Below, one piece after another: positions 1 through 8,617 of a DNA stretch of 32,766 nucleotides. The notes under the pieces were generated by a model that was not told the DNA's origin, ran no database searches, and worked only from the letters and a program-made list of their open reading frames with translations. The translations under genes and the position numbers were made by a program. The number at the start of each line of letters is the position of its first letter. Position 1 is the first letter of the stretch. Source of the stretch: Magnetococcales bacterium (GTDB lineage Bacteria; Pseudomonadota; Magnetococcia; Magnetococcales; JADGCL01); NCBI GenBank assembly GCA_015229005.1, contig JADGCL010000033.1:1-32766 (forward strand), read 5' to 3'.

Positions 1-10
1 GAGAGGATCT

Positions 11-1642
11 ATGAGCGAGCAACGCGCCAAAATCTACAAGGAGGCCACTCCCACCTGGTACAACGAGAAGCGGGGACGGGAGGTCGTCGAGGCCTACAAC
101 GCCGGGGCCGGTTCGGAGCAGCCGTGCGATCCGTTCGTGGCTTGTGCGGTGGTCCCTGCAGCCTCCGGTTCCTATCGGGATTTCTCCTACATTGCCCCGG
201 ACTTGCCGGAATACATCGCGGAGAATTGTGTAGGTTGCATGGAGTGTGTGCAGACCTGTCCTGATTCCGCCATTTGGGGACGGGTGATTCCGCAGGCGGG
301 CTTGAACGCAGCTCTGGCGCAGATCGCGGATCAGGCCGAGAAGGAGATGGTGCAGAGCCAACTGGTGCAAACGGCCAAGTATTGGAAGGTCTACCAGAAG
401 AAGCACGAGGCGGATCCGACCTCTCCTCCGGGAGGGTGGTTCGGCATCTTTGTGGATCCGACCAAGTGCAAGGGGTGTGGTGAGTGCGTGGTGGTTTGTG
501 GCGAGCACCAGGCCCTCAAGATGATCAAGAAGACCCCGGAAAATCTTCCGACCTTTTTCAAGCTGTGGGACATGTACAAGCGGACGAAGGAGACTCCGAC
601 CGCGTACATCAATCCCCGTCTGGTCGTGGACAACATGCTGAAGGAGTCGGCGAATCAGTATGTCGGCGGTGGCGGGTCCTGCATGGGGTGCGGCGAGGTT
701 TCGGTGATCCGGCAGTTGCTGACGGCGACCGAGGCGATGGTGGGGCAGAAGTATGGGATCGTCGCCGCGACCGGGTGCAGCACTGTCTACGGTTCGACCT
801 ATCCCTTCTCCCCGTATCGTGTGCCCTGGATGAACTCCCTCTTCGAGAATGCCCCGACGGTGGCGATGGGGGTTCGGGAGTTCTGGAACCAGACGGGGAG
901 GCGCGATCACATCGTCTGGGCCTTCGGCGGTGACGGCTCGATGTTGGACATCGGTTTCCAGGCGCTTTCGCGGATGTTCTCTTCGGGCCTGAACATCAAG
1001 GCATTCTGCATGGATACCCAGGTCTATTCCAATACCGGGGGTCAGAGTTCGACGGCCACCTTCATGGGGCAGAACGCCAAGCTGGCGACCCATGGCAAGG
1101 TCGTTCCCGGCAAGACCGAACACCGGAAGGAGTTGGGCAACATCGCCATGATGCACCCCAATACCTTCGTGGTGCAGACGGTCGGGCCGATGGTCAATCA
1201 TTTTTATCGGGCGCTCGAGCGGGCGCTGGCCTACGATGGGCCGGCGCTGATCAACGTCTACACCACCTGCCAGCCGGAGCATCAGGTGGCCGATGACCAG
1301 TCGGCGCATCGGGCGGTCCGTGCGGTCGAGTGTCGGGCGTTTCCCTTGATGGTCTACGATCCCATGGGGGGGCCGACCCTGGCATCGCGCTTGTCGCTTC
1401 AGGGCAATCCCTCGATCAACCGCGACTGGCACCATGTGAAGGTCAAGGGGGGCTCGCAGAAGGTGAATTTCGTTACCTTCGCGCGTGAGGAGGGTCGTTT
1501 TTCCAAGCAGTTTGACAAGGATGGCAACCCAAGCCCGACGCTGCTGGCTTCCCAGGCGGGTCGACTCGCCAACTGGCGGCTGCTTCAGGAGATGGCCGGG
1601 ATCAAGAATGCGGATCTGGAGGCTGAGTTGGCATCCAGCTAA
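11..1642 (+). CDS. Pyruvate:ferredoxin oxidoreductase, ferredoxin/TPP-binding subunit
   Basis: This 543-aa protein corresponds to the C-terminal half of a single-chain PFOR (NifJ). PFOR interconverts pyruvate plus CoA with acetyl-CoA plus CO2 using ferredoxin. Seen: two [4Fe-4S] ferredoxin motifs (Cys73/76/79/83 and Cys153/156/159/163), then a TPP domain with CMGCGE (Cys224/227), GCSTVYG (Cys256), GDGS (about 307-310) and the typical YSNTGGQSS stretch (about 339-347). The alpha/gamma half is absent and should lie upstream of the window, so the enzyme is probably split in two. The start is the ATG at 11 with GAGAGG just upstream. A hairpin terminator follows about 75 bp after the stop. The nearby sucCD and korAB suggest use in the reductive (CO2-fixing) direction, but sequence alone cannot give direction. 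The substrate could be another 2-oxoacid; pyruvate is favoured by the NifJ-like motifs. Confidence 0.88.
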   Translation: MSEQRAKIYKEATPTWYNEKRGREVVEAYNAGAGSEQPCDPFVACAVVPAASGSYRDFSYIAPDLPEYIAENCVGCMECVQTCPDSAIWGRVIPQAGLNAALAQIADQAEKEMVQSQLVQTAKYWKVYQKKHEADPTSPPGGWFGIFVDPTKCKGCGECVVVCGEHQALKMIKKTPENLPTFFKLWDMYKRTKETPTAYINPRLVVDNMLKESANQYVGGGGSCMGCGEVSVIRQLLTATEAMVGQKYGIVAATGCSTVYGSTYPFSPYRVPWMNSLFENAPTVAMGVREFWNQTGRRDHIVWAFGGDGSMLDIGFQALSRMFSSGLNIKAFCMDTQVYSNTGGQSSTATFMGQNAKLATHGKVVPGKTEHRKELGNIAMMHPNTFVVQTVGPMVNHFYRALERALAYDGPALINVYTTCQPEHQVADDQSAHRAVRAVECRAFPLMVYDPMGGPTLASRLSLQGNPSINRDWHHVKVKGGSQKVNFVTFAREEGRFSKQFDKDGNPSPTLLASQAGRLANWRLLQEMAGIKNADLEAELASS

Positions 1643-1715
1643 GGAGAAAGGCCGTCTGGGGGGGAACGGTTTCGCAAGGATGGGCGCGGGTGGTCGCGAT
1701 GCCCTGAGTACCTGA

Positions 1716-1747
1716 CACCGACGGTCGACGACCGCCGGTGTTTTTTT
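1716..1747 (+). terminator. Rho-independent terminator after PFOR subunit
   Basis: A 9-bp stem with one A-C mismatch (CACCGACGG at 1716-1724 and CCGCCGGTG at 1732-1740) closes a 7-nt loop and is followed directly by seven T (1741-1747). It separates the PFOR gene from the next open reading frame. Confidence 0.8.
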
Positions 1748-1782
1748 GGTGTGCAGCCGGAAGGCGGGGGTGGTGAGTGCCG

Positions 1783-2601
1783 ATGGATGACAGGGTCATG
1801 GTGGTGCTGCGGGCCGAACTGGGCCGCCCGCGCGAGTTGACGATCGGGATGGTCGAGGCCATGACCGGGGCACAGGGGGCGGGTGATCCTTTGCTGGCGC
1901 TGGGGAGTCAGCGGGTTGCGCAACTGCCCGAATACGAACAGGAGCTTCTGCTTTCTCCGCTGTTCACCCCCGGATGGGAGGAGCGGGCGCGCTACGAGGC
2001 GGTTCTTCCTGCCGAGGGTTTGCAAAAGGCGGAGGTGGTGTCTCTGGCTGGTCGGTTGGTGGCGGAAGGGGTGACCGGTCACGTTGTTCACGGCGACGAA
2101 GAGCGGTCGCTGGTCATCCCGGAGGTGGTCCTGGAGCGGTATCTTCGCCTGTTGCATCTGGATCATCCCCTGGATCCGGAGGTTGCGCGGCTGTTGCGGG
2201 AGAATCTGGCCGGAGGTGAGCTGGATCAGGCCTTGAATCTCTCCCGGCAACCGGTCTGGCAGGGCGAGAGGGGGGTGGCGCTGCTCAGGTCGCTGGTTGC
2301 CACGATGGCGGCTGTCGGGCGGGTGGAACTTGCGAAGATCTTGTTTTTGACCGAGTTCGTCCGCTTTTCGCGGGTCGGATCGGTCGCCGTGCTGGTGAAC
2401 CACCTGAACGATTTGTTGGATGTTTATCGCCAGGAGGGTGATCTCAGGCCGGTATTCAATGTCCAGTTGGCCAAGTACCAGTCGAAGGCAATTCACTCGG
2501 CCCTGTGCGGTGAGGAGGTGAAGCGGTATCGGGTCGAACTCGCGGGTGCCATCCTTGCGGATCTTGCCGGAACTCCGACTGAGTCGCTTCCGGGAGGGTG
2601 A
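1783..2601 (+). CDS. Hypothetical protein, predicted helical, unknown family
   Basis: I do not recognise this 272-aa protein. It is rich in Leu, Val, Glu and Arg with few aromatic residues, has no signal peptide, transmembrane segment, Cys cluster or nucleotide-binding motif, and looks like a soluble, mostly helical cytoplasmic protein. It has the base composition and codon use of its neighbours, so it appears to be a real gene. I chose the ATG at 1783 because a purine-rich stretch (about 1761-1773) lies at a workable distance; a GTG at 1777 in the same frame is an equal alternative. It sits between the PFOR terminator and sucC, in the same direction as both, which suggests a link to 2-oxoacid/succinyl-CoA metabolism but proves none. 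Confidence 0.65.
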   Translation: MDDRVMVVLRAELGRPRELTIGMVEAMTGAQGAGDPLLALGSQRVAQLPEYEQELLLSPLFTPGWEERARYEAVLPAEGLQKAEVVSLAGRLVAEGVTGHVVHGDEERSLVIPEVVLERYLRLLHLDHPLDPEVARLLRENLAGGELDQALNLSRQPVWQGERGVALLRSLVATMAAVGRVELAKILFLTEFVRFSRVGSVAVLVNHLNDLLDVYRQEGDLRPVFNVQLAKYQSKAIHSALCGEEVKRYRVELAGAILADLAGTPTESLPGG

Positions 2602-2964
2602 GTGGAAGTGCGGTTTCGCAGGGGGGAGGAGCGGCGGCCTTCGTCCTCGGCGGCAGGTGTATGGCACAGGGTTGAATATGTGATGGTCTCTGGCGCGGCA
2701 TTGGAACGGCGGCGGAAAGATGTTAGTCTGCCGACCCGGCTCTGGTGGGTTGCACCGGGGTCGTCGCCGGGGGTGCCGAGAGTCGGGATTTTCCGGTAGA
2801 GGATTGGGTGCGGGATTGGGTGCGGGATTGGGTGCGGGATTGGGTGCGGGATTGGGTACAAGTTGGGCTCAGATCGGGTTCAGTTCGGGTTCCCGGGCCG
2901 GTTGGAGGAGTCAGTCGCCGACCGCCATGGGGCCTCTTCTTTTCGGAGGGAGTGAGAATATCCC
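2602..2964 (+). other. 363-bp leader region of sucC
   Basis: This gap has no convincing gene. It holds a tandem 12-bp repeat (2801-2860, listed separately), a weak promoter-like pair (TTGGAA at 2701 and a GTTAGT element at 2722) and a GGAGG ribosome site at about 2945-2949 serving the sucC ATG. Short open frames across the repeat read as monotonous WVRD or TQSR peptides and are not credible proteins. Confidence 0.5.
2801..2860 (+). repeat. 12-bp tandem repeat, five units, G-quadruplex-like
   Basis: Four exact copies of GGATTGGGTGCG (2801-2848) are followed by a fifth that matches over its first nine bases. The array contains nine GGG tracts (first at 2806, last at 2854), each separated by exactly three bases (alternating TGC and ATT). 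This fits the classic G3N3 G-quadruplex pattern on the coding (mRNA-like) strand. It ends about 105 bp before the sucC start, so it probably lies in the sucC 5' leader. Confidence 0.85.
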
Positions 2965-4131
2965 ATGAATATCCATGAGTATCAGGCAAAGGAGATTTTG
3001 GCCCGCTTTGGGGTGAAAGTGCCCAATGGTCGTGTGGCCTACACCCCGTCCGAGGCGGAGATGGCGGCCAAGGAGTTGGGGTCGGAGGTTTTTGTGGTCA
3101 AGGCGCAGATCCACGCTGGCGGTCGTGGCAAGGGCGGCGGGGTCAAGGTGGTGAAGAGTGTCGCCGAGGTGGTCTCCGAGGCCAAGCGGATGCTGGGGAT
3201 GACCCTGGTGACCAAGCAGACCGGGCCGGCCGGTAAGGAGGTCAAGCGGGTCTATGTCGAGGAAGGGTGCAAGATCGCTCGGGAGCTTTACCTGGGGATG
3301 GTGATTGATCGGGGAAGTTCGCGGGTGACGATGATGGCCTCGACGGAAGGGGGCATGGAGATCGAGGAGGTCGCGGCGCGGACTCCGGAGAAAATTCTGA
3401 AGGAGGCGGTGGATCCGGCGGTGGGTTTCGCCCAGTTTCAGGCCCGGAATCTGGCCTATGGCCTGGGTCTTCAGGGCAAGCAGGTGGGCAAGGCGGTGAA
3501 GTTCATGACGGCTCTGTACAAGGCCTTCATGGCGACCGACGCATCCTTGGCCGAGATCAACCCGCTGGTGGTGACCGCCGACGGCGAGGTGATGGCGCTC
3601 GATGCGAAGATGAATTTCGATGGCAACAGCCTCTTCCGGCACAAAGATTTGGAAGAGCTGCGGGATTTCGATGAGGAGAACCCCAAGGAGGTCGAGGCCT
3701 CCAAGCATGAGCTGAACTATATCGCCCTGGACGGGGCCATCGGTTGCATGGTCAATGGCGCGGGTTTGGCCATGGCGACCATGGACATCATCCAGCTCAA
3801 GGGGAGCAGCCCGGCCAATTTCCTGGATGTTGGCGGCGGGGCGACGACCGAGCGGGTGACGGCGGCGTTCAAGCTGATCGTCTCGGACCCGAAGGTGAAG
3901 GCGGTTCTGGTCAATATTTTCGGCGGCATCATGCGCTGCGACGTGATCGCCAATGGCGTGGTTGCGGCGGCGAAAGAGGTCGGGATCAAGGTGCCTTTGG
4001 TGGTCCGGCTGGAAGGGACCAATGTGGATCTGGGCAAGAAGATCTTGAAGGAATCGGGCTTGCCGATCATCACTGCTGACGATCTGGATGACGCGGCCAC
4101 GAAGGTCGTTGCCTCGATCAAGGGAGCTTGA
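2965..4131 (+). CDS. sucC: Succinyl-CoA synthetase beta subunit (ADP-forming)
   Basis: SucC pairs with SucD to interconvert succinate, CoA and ATP with succinyl-CoA, ADP and phosphate in the oxidative or reductive TCA cycle, in the cytoplasm. The 388-aa length equals the usual bacterial SucC. The [12 protein letters not shown] start, an ATP-grasp domain over about residues 1-230 (with the [16 protein letters not shown] nucleotide-loop region near 46-61) and a CoA-ligase-like C-terminal domain with GGGATTERV and [11 protein letters not shown] are all present. The ATG at 2965 has GGAGG about 15 bases upstream. sucD follows after 3 bp, so the two are co-translated. Expression could be affected by the G-rich tandem repeat in the leader. 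Confidence 0.97.
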   Translation: MNIHEYQAKEILARFGVKVPNGRVAYTPSEAEMAAKELGSEVFVVKAQIHAGGRGKGGGVKVVKSVAEVVSEAKRMLGMTLVTKQTGPAGKEVKRVYVEEGCKIARELYLGMVIDRGSSRVTMMASTEGGMEIEEVAARTPEKILKEAVDPAVGFAQFQARNLAYGLGLQGKQVGKAVKFMTALYKAFMATDASLAEINPLVVTADGEVMALDAKMNFDGNSLFRHKDLEELRDFDEENPKEVEASKHELNYIALDGAIGCMVNGAGLAMATMDIIQLKGSSPANFLDVGGGATTERVTAAFKLIVSDPKVKAVLVNIFGGIMRCDVIANGVVAAAKEVGIKVPLVVRLEGTNVDLGKKILKESGLPIITADDLDDAATKVVASIKGA

Positions 4132-4134
4132 GCC

Positions 4135-5004
4135 ATGAGCATTCTGGTTGACAAGGATACCAAGGTAATTTGTCAGGGATTCACCGGGGCCAACGGCACC
4201 TTCCATTCGGAGCAGGCGATCGCCTACGGGACCCGGATGGTCGGCGGGGTGACGCCGGGCAAGGGTGGGGAGCAACACTTGAATCTGCCGGTGTTCAACA
4301 CGGTGGCCGAGGCCAAGGCGGCGACCGGCGCGAACGCCTCGGTGATCTACGTGCCGCCTCCGTTTGCGGCCGATGCGATCATGGAAGCGGCGGCGGCGGA
4401 CCTGGATATCGTGGTCTGCATCACCGAGGGGATTCCGGTCCTGGATATGGTCCTGGTCAAGCGTTATCTCGCCGGTCGGCGGACGCGTCTGGTGGGGCCG
4501 AACTGCCCTGGGGTGATCACCCCGGGGGCGTGCAAGATCGGGATCATGCCTGGTCATATCCACCAGCCTGGGCGGGTCGGCGTGGTCTCCCGCTCGGGGA
4601 CGCTGACCTACGAGGCGGTGGCGCAGACGACGGCGGTCGGCCTTGGGCAGAGCACCTGTGTGGGTCTGGGTGGTGATCCGGTCAACGGGACCAATTTTAT
4701 CGACTGTCTCTCCCTGTTCCAGGCGGATCCGCAGACCGAGGCGGTGGTGATGATCGGCGAGATCGGTGGCACGGCGGAAGAAGAGGCAGCGGCCTGGATC
4801 AAGAAGAACATGACCAAGCCCGTGGTTGGTTTCATCGCCGGGGCGACGGCGCCCAAGGGCAAGCGGATGGGTCACGCCGGGGCGATCATCTCCGGGGGCA
4901 AGGGGACGGCTGCCGAGAAGTTTGCGGCGCTGGAGGAGGCGGGGGTCCACATCGCCAAGTCGCCCGCGGAGATGGGGCGGATCTGCAAGAAGGCGATGTC
5001 CTGA
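4135..5004 (+). CDS. sucD: Succinyl-CoA synthetase alpha subunit
   Basis: This is the alpha subunit carrying the CoA-binding Rossmann domain and the phosphorylated active-site histidine. The 289-aa protein has the expected [19 protein letters not shown]-terminus, [11 protein letters not shown] near 120-130, [12 protein letters not shown] near 208-219, and GHAGAI with the catalytic His at 247 (E. coli His246). It starts 3 bp after sucC and is clearly in one operon with it. A long GC-rich hairpin lies about 80 bp after the stop, before korA. Nothing is missing compared with the family. Confidence 0.97.
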   Translation: MSILVDKDTKVICQGFTGANGTFHSEQAIAYGTRMVGGVTPGKGGEQHLNLPVFNTVAEAKAATGANASVIYVPPPFAADAIMEAAAADLDIVVCITEGIPVLDMVLVKRYLAGRRTRLVGPNCPGVITPGACKIGIMPGHIHQPGRVGVVSRSGTLTYEAVAQTTAVGLGQSTCVGLGGDPVNGTNFIDCLSLFQADPQTEAVVMIGEIGGTAEEEAAAWIKKNMTKPVVGFIAGATAPKGKRMGHAGAIISGGKGTAAEKFAALEEAGVHIAKSPAEMGRICKKAMS

Positions 5005-5081
5005 GGAGGGTTGATCCGGGATCCTGGGGAGGAGGGGTTCTTCCCGGGATTCCGCGGTATGTAAGGAAGCAGGAAAACCGT

Positions 5082-5118
5082 CCCCTGCCGGCGGGTTTTG
5101 CCGGCCCGTCGGCAGGGG
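5082..5118 (+). terminator. Long GC-rich hairpin between sucD and korA
   Basis: CCCCTGCCGGCGGG (5082-5095) pairs with CCCGTCGGCAGGGG (5105-5118) through 14 bp with one G-U wobble and a 9-nt loop. Only a short GTTGTT follows, so this may be a partial terminator or a processing/stability element between sucCD and korAB, not a full stop. Confidence 0.5.
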
Positions 5119-5255
5119 GTTGTTCGCGAAGGCTTGAACAGGGGTGATGTCGGGGTGAACCCCCGGGGGGTGTTCGCTCCGTGTGAGTCGGCGAAACGTC
5201 CGGTGCGGGTGGCTGGGGTGTCCAACCAAAAGGGAAGCGGGCAAGGGGATAGTAG

Positions 5256-6971
5256 ATGACCAAAAACGATTTGATCATCCGCGTTGGTGGTGAGGGTGGG
5301 GAGGGCGTCATCTCATCCGGGGATTTTATCGCTGCGGCCTGTGCCAGGGCGGGTTTGGAGGTGTATACCTTCAAGACCTTTCCTGCCGAGATCAAGGGCG
5401 GTTATGCCATGTATCAGGTGCGGACGAGCCCGGATCATATCTACAATCAGGGTGATACGTTCGATGTCTTTTGCGCCTTCAATGGGGAGGCGTATGAGAT
5501 GAACAAGCATCTGTTGCGACCGGGGACGGCGTTCGTCTACGACTATCCTGGTGGTGATTTCGAACCGGATGCGATCCCTGCCGGTGTTCACGCCTATCCG
5601 ATTCCGATGACGGCGGCTGCCAAGGAACTGAAGAGCGCACGCTCGAAGAACATGGTGGCTCTGGGGGCCTTGTCTGTATTGTTCAATATCAGCGAGGAGA
5701 CGCTTTCCGAGGTGTTGAGCAAGAAGTTCGGCAAGAAGGGGCAGGAGGTGTTGGATGCCAACCTGGCGGCGTTCGCCAAGGGGAAGTCGCTGGCGCAGGG
5801 GATCAAGAAGACCGACACCTGGCGTGTGGCCGACCCGAAGCCTCCGAAGGATGTGATCGTGATTTCGGGCAATGATGCGGTGGGGATGGGGTCGTTGATC
5901 GGCAAGCTGGACTTTTTTTCGGCCTACCCGATCACCCCGGCGACGGAAATCGCCAAGTATGTGGCGACGCACATTCCCAAGTTTGGAGGAACGCTGGTCC
6001 AGGCGGAGGATGAAATCGCCTCGATCTCGCAGGTGCTGGGCGCATCCTACGCCGGCAAGCGGTCGATGACGGCGACCTCCGGGCCAGGGCTTGCCCTGAT
6101 GAGCGAGATGCTGGGCATGTCCGCCATGAGCGAGGTCCCGGTCATGGTGGTGGACGTGCAGCGGGGAGGTCCTTCGACCGGGCTGCCGACGAAGCATGAG
6201 CAGTCGGATTTGTTTTTGGCGATTCATGGTGGCCATGGGGATGCCCCGAGGATCGTTCTCTCGGTGGAGAATGTGAAGGATTGTGTGGACATGGCGGTCG
6301 ACGCCCTGAACCTGGCCGAGCAGTATCAGTGTCCGGTTCTCCTGATGAGCGATGGCTCGCTGGCCTTCTCGACGCAGACGATTCCGGCGCCGGATCCTTC
6401 GAGCTACAAGATCGTTCATCGCAAGCGGTGGGATGGCCAGGGCGAGTACAAGCGCTATGTGATGACCGATGATCTGATCTCCCCCATGGCCGACCCCGGG
6501 ACGCCCGGAGGTATGCACGTCGCCACAGGCCTGGAGCACGGGGAGACCGGGGCTCCGAAATACACCGCCGAGAACCACGAGTTGCAGGCGCGGAAGCGTT
6601 TCGGCAAGATCAAGACGGTCGTGGATCAGTACGCCCCGGTCGAAGTTGACGGCAGCGGTGCGGCGGATATCGGGATCATCACCTGGGGCAGCACGATCGG
6701 TGTGGTTCGCGAGGCGGTCATGCGGTTGCGTGAAGAGGGGATCAAGGTCAAGGGATTCTATCCCAAGCTGATGTGGCCGATGCCGGTTGCTCAATACGAG
6801 GCCTTTGCCGCAACCTGCAAAAAGATCCTGGTTCCCGAGGTCAACTTTCAGGGGCAGTTGTCGCACTTCATCCGTGCCGAGACCAGCATCAAACCGATAC
6901 CTTACGCCATCTGTGGAGGGTTGCCGTTCACCCCGGCGCAAATCGTCCAGAAGGTCAAGGAGGTGATCTGA
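5256..6971 (+). CDS. korA: 2-oxoglutarate:ferredoxin oxidoreductase, fused gamma-alpha subunit
   Basis: KorA with KorB interconverts 2-oxoglutarate and succinyl-CoA plus CO2 using ferredoxin, a key step of the reductive TCA cycle. The 571-aa chain has a gamma domain at about residues 1-190 (RVGGEGGEGVISSGDF, TFPAEIKGGYAMYQVR), then the TPP pyrimidine-binding domain (SAYPITPATEI near 225, ATSGPGLALMSEMLGMS near 272, and a GGPSTGLPTKHEQSDL stretch) and a C-terminal transketolase-like domain. The GPSTGLPT motif is typical of the fused 2-oxoacid:acceptor type. Its TGA overlaps the korB ATG (TGATG at 6969-6973), indicating translational coupling. Neighbouring sucCD supply the substrate, which supports 2-oxoglutarate over pyruvate; a pyruvate or branched 2-oxoacid role cannot be excluded. 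Confidence 0.9.
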   Translation: MTKNDLIIRVGGEGGEGVISSGDFIAAACARAGLEVYTFKTFPAEIKGGYAMYQVRTSPDHIYNQGDTFDVFCAFNGEAYEMNKHLLRPGTAFVYDYPGGDFEPDAIPAGVHAYPIPMTAAAKELKSARSKNMVALGALSVLFNISEETLSEVLSKKFGKKGQEVLDANLAAFAKGKSLAQGIKKTDTWRVADPKPPKDVIVISGNDAVGMGSLIGKLDFFSAYPITPATEIAKYVATHIPKFGGTLVQAEDEIASISQVLGASYAGKRSMTATSGPGLALMSEMLGMSAMSEVPVMVVDVQRGGPSTGLPTKHEQSDLFLAIHGGHGDAPRIVLSVENVKDCVDMAVDALNLAEQYQCPVLLMSDGSLAFSTQTIPAPDPSSYKIVHRKRWDGQGEYKRYVMTDDLISPMADPGTPGGMHVATGLEHGETGAPKYTAENHELQARKRFGKIKTVVDQYAPVEVDGSGAADIGIITWGSTIGVVREAVMRLREEGIKVKGFYPKLMWPMPVAQYEAFAATCKKILVPEVNFQGQLSHFIRAETSIKPIPYAICGGLPFTPAQIVQKVKEVI

Positions 6972-7849
6972 TGTCTACCGCCGCGCTCAACAAGGTTCAA
7001 ATGCCGTTCAAGGATTACAAGTCGGAAGTGCCGGTGGTGTGGTGTCCGGGGTGTGGCCACCATGGTATTCTCAACGGCCTCTATCGGGCCCTGGCGGATG
7101 CCGGGGTGGATCCGACGTGTCTCGTCAATGTCTCGGGGATCGGTTGTTCGTCGCGGACGCCGTACTTCGTGAAGTCGTACAAGATGCACACGCTGCACGG
7201 TCGTGCCGGGGCGGTGGCGACCGGGGTGCAGTTGGCGCGTCCGGACCTGGCGGTTGTGGTCACCGGTGGCGATGGGGATGGTTTCTCCATCGGTGGCGGG
7301 CATATGCCGCACATGGCGCGCAAAAACGTCAACCTGACCTACATCCTCTACGATAACGGGATCTATGGTCTGACGAAGGGGCAGTATTCTCCGACCTCGC
7401 GCCCGGAGTTGAAGGCCTACACGACCCCCTATGGTGGTCCGGATGAGCCGATGAACCCCTGTCTCTATATGTTGACCTATGGGGCGACTTTCGTGGCCCA
7501 GGCCTTTGCCGGCAAGCCGAAGATTTGTGCGGATTTGATCAAGCAGGCGCTGGAACACAAGGGGTTCAGCTACGTCAACATCTTCTCGCAGTGTCCTTCG
7601 TTCAACAAGATCGATACGATCGAGTTTTATCGGGACCTGGTGGAGGAGATCCCAGCCGGTCATGACGTGACCGATATTGGTGCGGCGATGGCCCTCGCAC
7701 GTCGTCCCAACGGCAAGGCGCCGATGGGGCTGTTGTATAAGGAGGAGGGGAAGCCGACCCTGGATGAGAAGATGGCGGGCCTGGTACAGAAGCTCGGTGG
7801 TCATCCGGACTATGACATGAAGAAGGTCATCAATCTTTTCCGGCCTTGA
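6971..7849 (+). CDS. korB: 2-oxoglutarate:ferredoxin oxidoreductase, beta subunit
   Basis: This 292-aa protein is the TPP-diphosphate and [4Fe-4S] subunit partnering KorA. CPGCGHHG (Cys25/28), GIGCSSR (Cys59) and IFSQCPS (Cys208) give the four cysteines expected to hold the single cluster in OFORs that lack a ferredoxin domain. TGGDGDGFSIGGG (about 98-110) with YDNGIYGLTKGQYSPTS (127-143) is the Mg-TPP motif. The frame stays open to 6773 upstream, but that part is antisense-like filler inside korA. The ATG at 6971 overlaps the korA stop and has GGAGG (about 6959-6963) ahead of it, so it is the real start. Confidence 0.94.
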   Translation: MSTAALNKVQMPFKDYKSEVPVVWCPGCGHHGILNGLYRALADAGVDPTCLVNVSGIGCSSRTPYFVKSYKMHTLHGRAGAVATGVQLARPDLAVVVTGGDGDGFSIGGGHMPHMARKNVNLTYILYDNGIYGLTKGQYSPTSRPELKAYTTPYGGPDEPMNPCLYMLTYGATFVAQAFAGKPKICADLIKQALEHKGFSYVNIFSQCPSFNKIDTIEFYRDLVEEIPAGHDVTDIGAAMALARRPNGKAPMGLLYKEEGKPTLDEKMAGLVQKLGGHPDYDMKKVINLFRP

Positions 7850-7888
7850 TGGTGCGTGATGTCGGGTTGGTGAGGGAGAGGCATCCCA

Positions 7889-8530
7889 GTGTTGAGGCGA
7901 GTGACGGAGGTGCAGGAGCTGCTGGCCGAGTTCGGTAGCGGTGGGGCCGGGCTGCGGGATGCCGATCTGAGTTTTCAGGAGTGGGAGGGGTTGGCCTTGG
8001 ACGGGGTGGACCTGTCCGGGGCCAATCTCTCGGGCTCCCGGTTACGGGGGGGGTCGTTTGCCGGGAGCAATATGCTGGGGGTCCATGTTCAGGAGGCGAG
8101 GTTCGAAGGGGTCGGGTTCACCGGGGCGAACCTCGAACTTGGTTTCTTCCAGAAGTGCCGGTTTGAGGGGTGTGATTTTTCCGGGGCAAAGCTGATCGGT
8201 GCGAGCTTTTTTTTGTGTGATTTACGGGATTGTTTGCTGAAACATGTGGAGTTTGCTCGGGGGCAGTTGCTCTCCTCCTGTCTGGCCGGGGTTGATTTTA
8301 CGGATTCGGATTTGGCTGGGGCGGTGCTTCGGGAATCGGATCTGGAGGGGGCCGTCTTTGACCGGAGCGATCTCAGGGGAGCGGATTTTCGCAAGACCAA
8401 TTTCCATTCCGCACGTTTTGTCGGTGTGCGTGCCGAGGAGGCGTTGTACTATGGCCGTCCGCCCTGGGGTGAGCATACGACCCGGGACCGGGATATGGAG
8501 TCGAAGCTGGTGCGGTTTGATGGCGAGTGA
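7889..8530 (+). CDS. Pentapeptide-repeat protein
   Basis: This 213-aa protein consists, from about residue 20 to 185, of repeated A(D/N)LXX-type pentapeptides such as ANLSG, SRLRG, GANLE, SGAKL, SDLAG, SDLEG, SDLRG and ADFRK. Such repeats fold into a right-handed quadrilateral beta-helix. The family covers DNA mimics (Qnr/MfpA), effectors and many proteins of unknown role; nothing here identifies a partner. There is no signal peptide or membrane segment. The start is a GTG at 7889 after GGGAGAGG (about 7873-7880). It lies 39 bp after korB and before sdhE in the same direction. Its last codons and stop are part of a 37-bp direct repeat copied just downstream. Confidence 0.88.
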   Translation: MLRRVTEVQELLAEFGSGGAGLRDADLSFQEWEGLALDGVDLSGANLSGSRLRGGSFAGSNMLGVHVQEARFEGVGFTGANLELGFFQKCRFEGCDFSGAKLIGASFFLCDLRDCLLKHVEFARGQLLSSCLAGVDFTDSDLAGAVLRESDLEGAVFDRSDLRGADFRKTNFHSARFVGVRAEEALYYGRPPWGEHTTRDRDMESKLVRFDGE

Positions 8531-8616
8531 AGGCTGGGGGTGAGGATTTGCGAATGTTGGATATTTGCGATCCTAGATGGGTGCGGTTTGATGGCGAGTG
8601 AAGGCTGGGGGTGAGG
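8509..8616 (+). repeat. 37-bp direct repeat (two copies, 71 bp apart)
   Basis: Bases 8509-8545 and 8580-8616 are identical over 37 bp. The left copy contains the final codons and TGA of the pentapeptide gene; the right copy lies directly before the sdhE start and supplies its purine-rich ribosome site. The 34-bp spacer (8546-8579) is more AT-rich and includes ATTTGCGA twice. It looks like a local tandem duplication of the gene end. Confidence 0.9.
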
Positions 8617-8617
8617 G

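Noticed and set aside
2801-2860. Tandem array as a CRISPR
   Set aside because: The units are 12 bp and directly adjacent with no unique spacers.
2745-2978. Open frames encoding WVRD or TQSR tandem peptides
   Set aside because: They are translations of the 12-bp DNA repeat, with no ribosome site and no sense beyond the repeat.
2911-5244. 777-aa open frame on the - strand across sucCD
   Set aside because: It is a GC-rich antisense shadow of two certain genes; its product is His/Arg/Pro-rich with no family features.
6773-6970. Upstream extension of korB
   Set aside because: It lies wholly inside korA in another frame, and a coupled ATG with a good ribosome site is at 6971.
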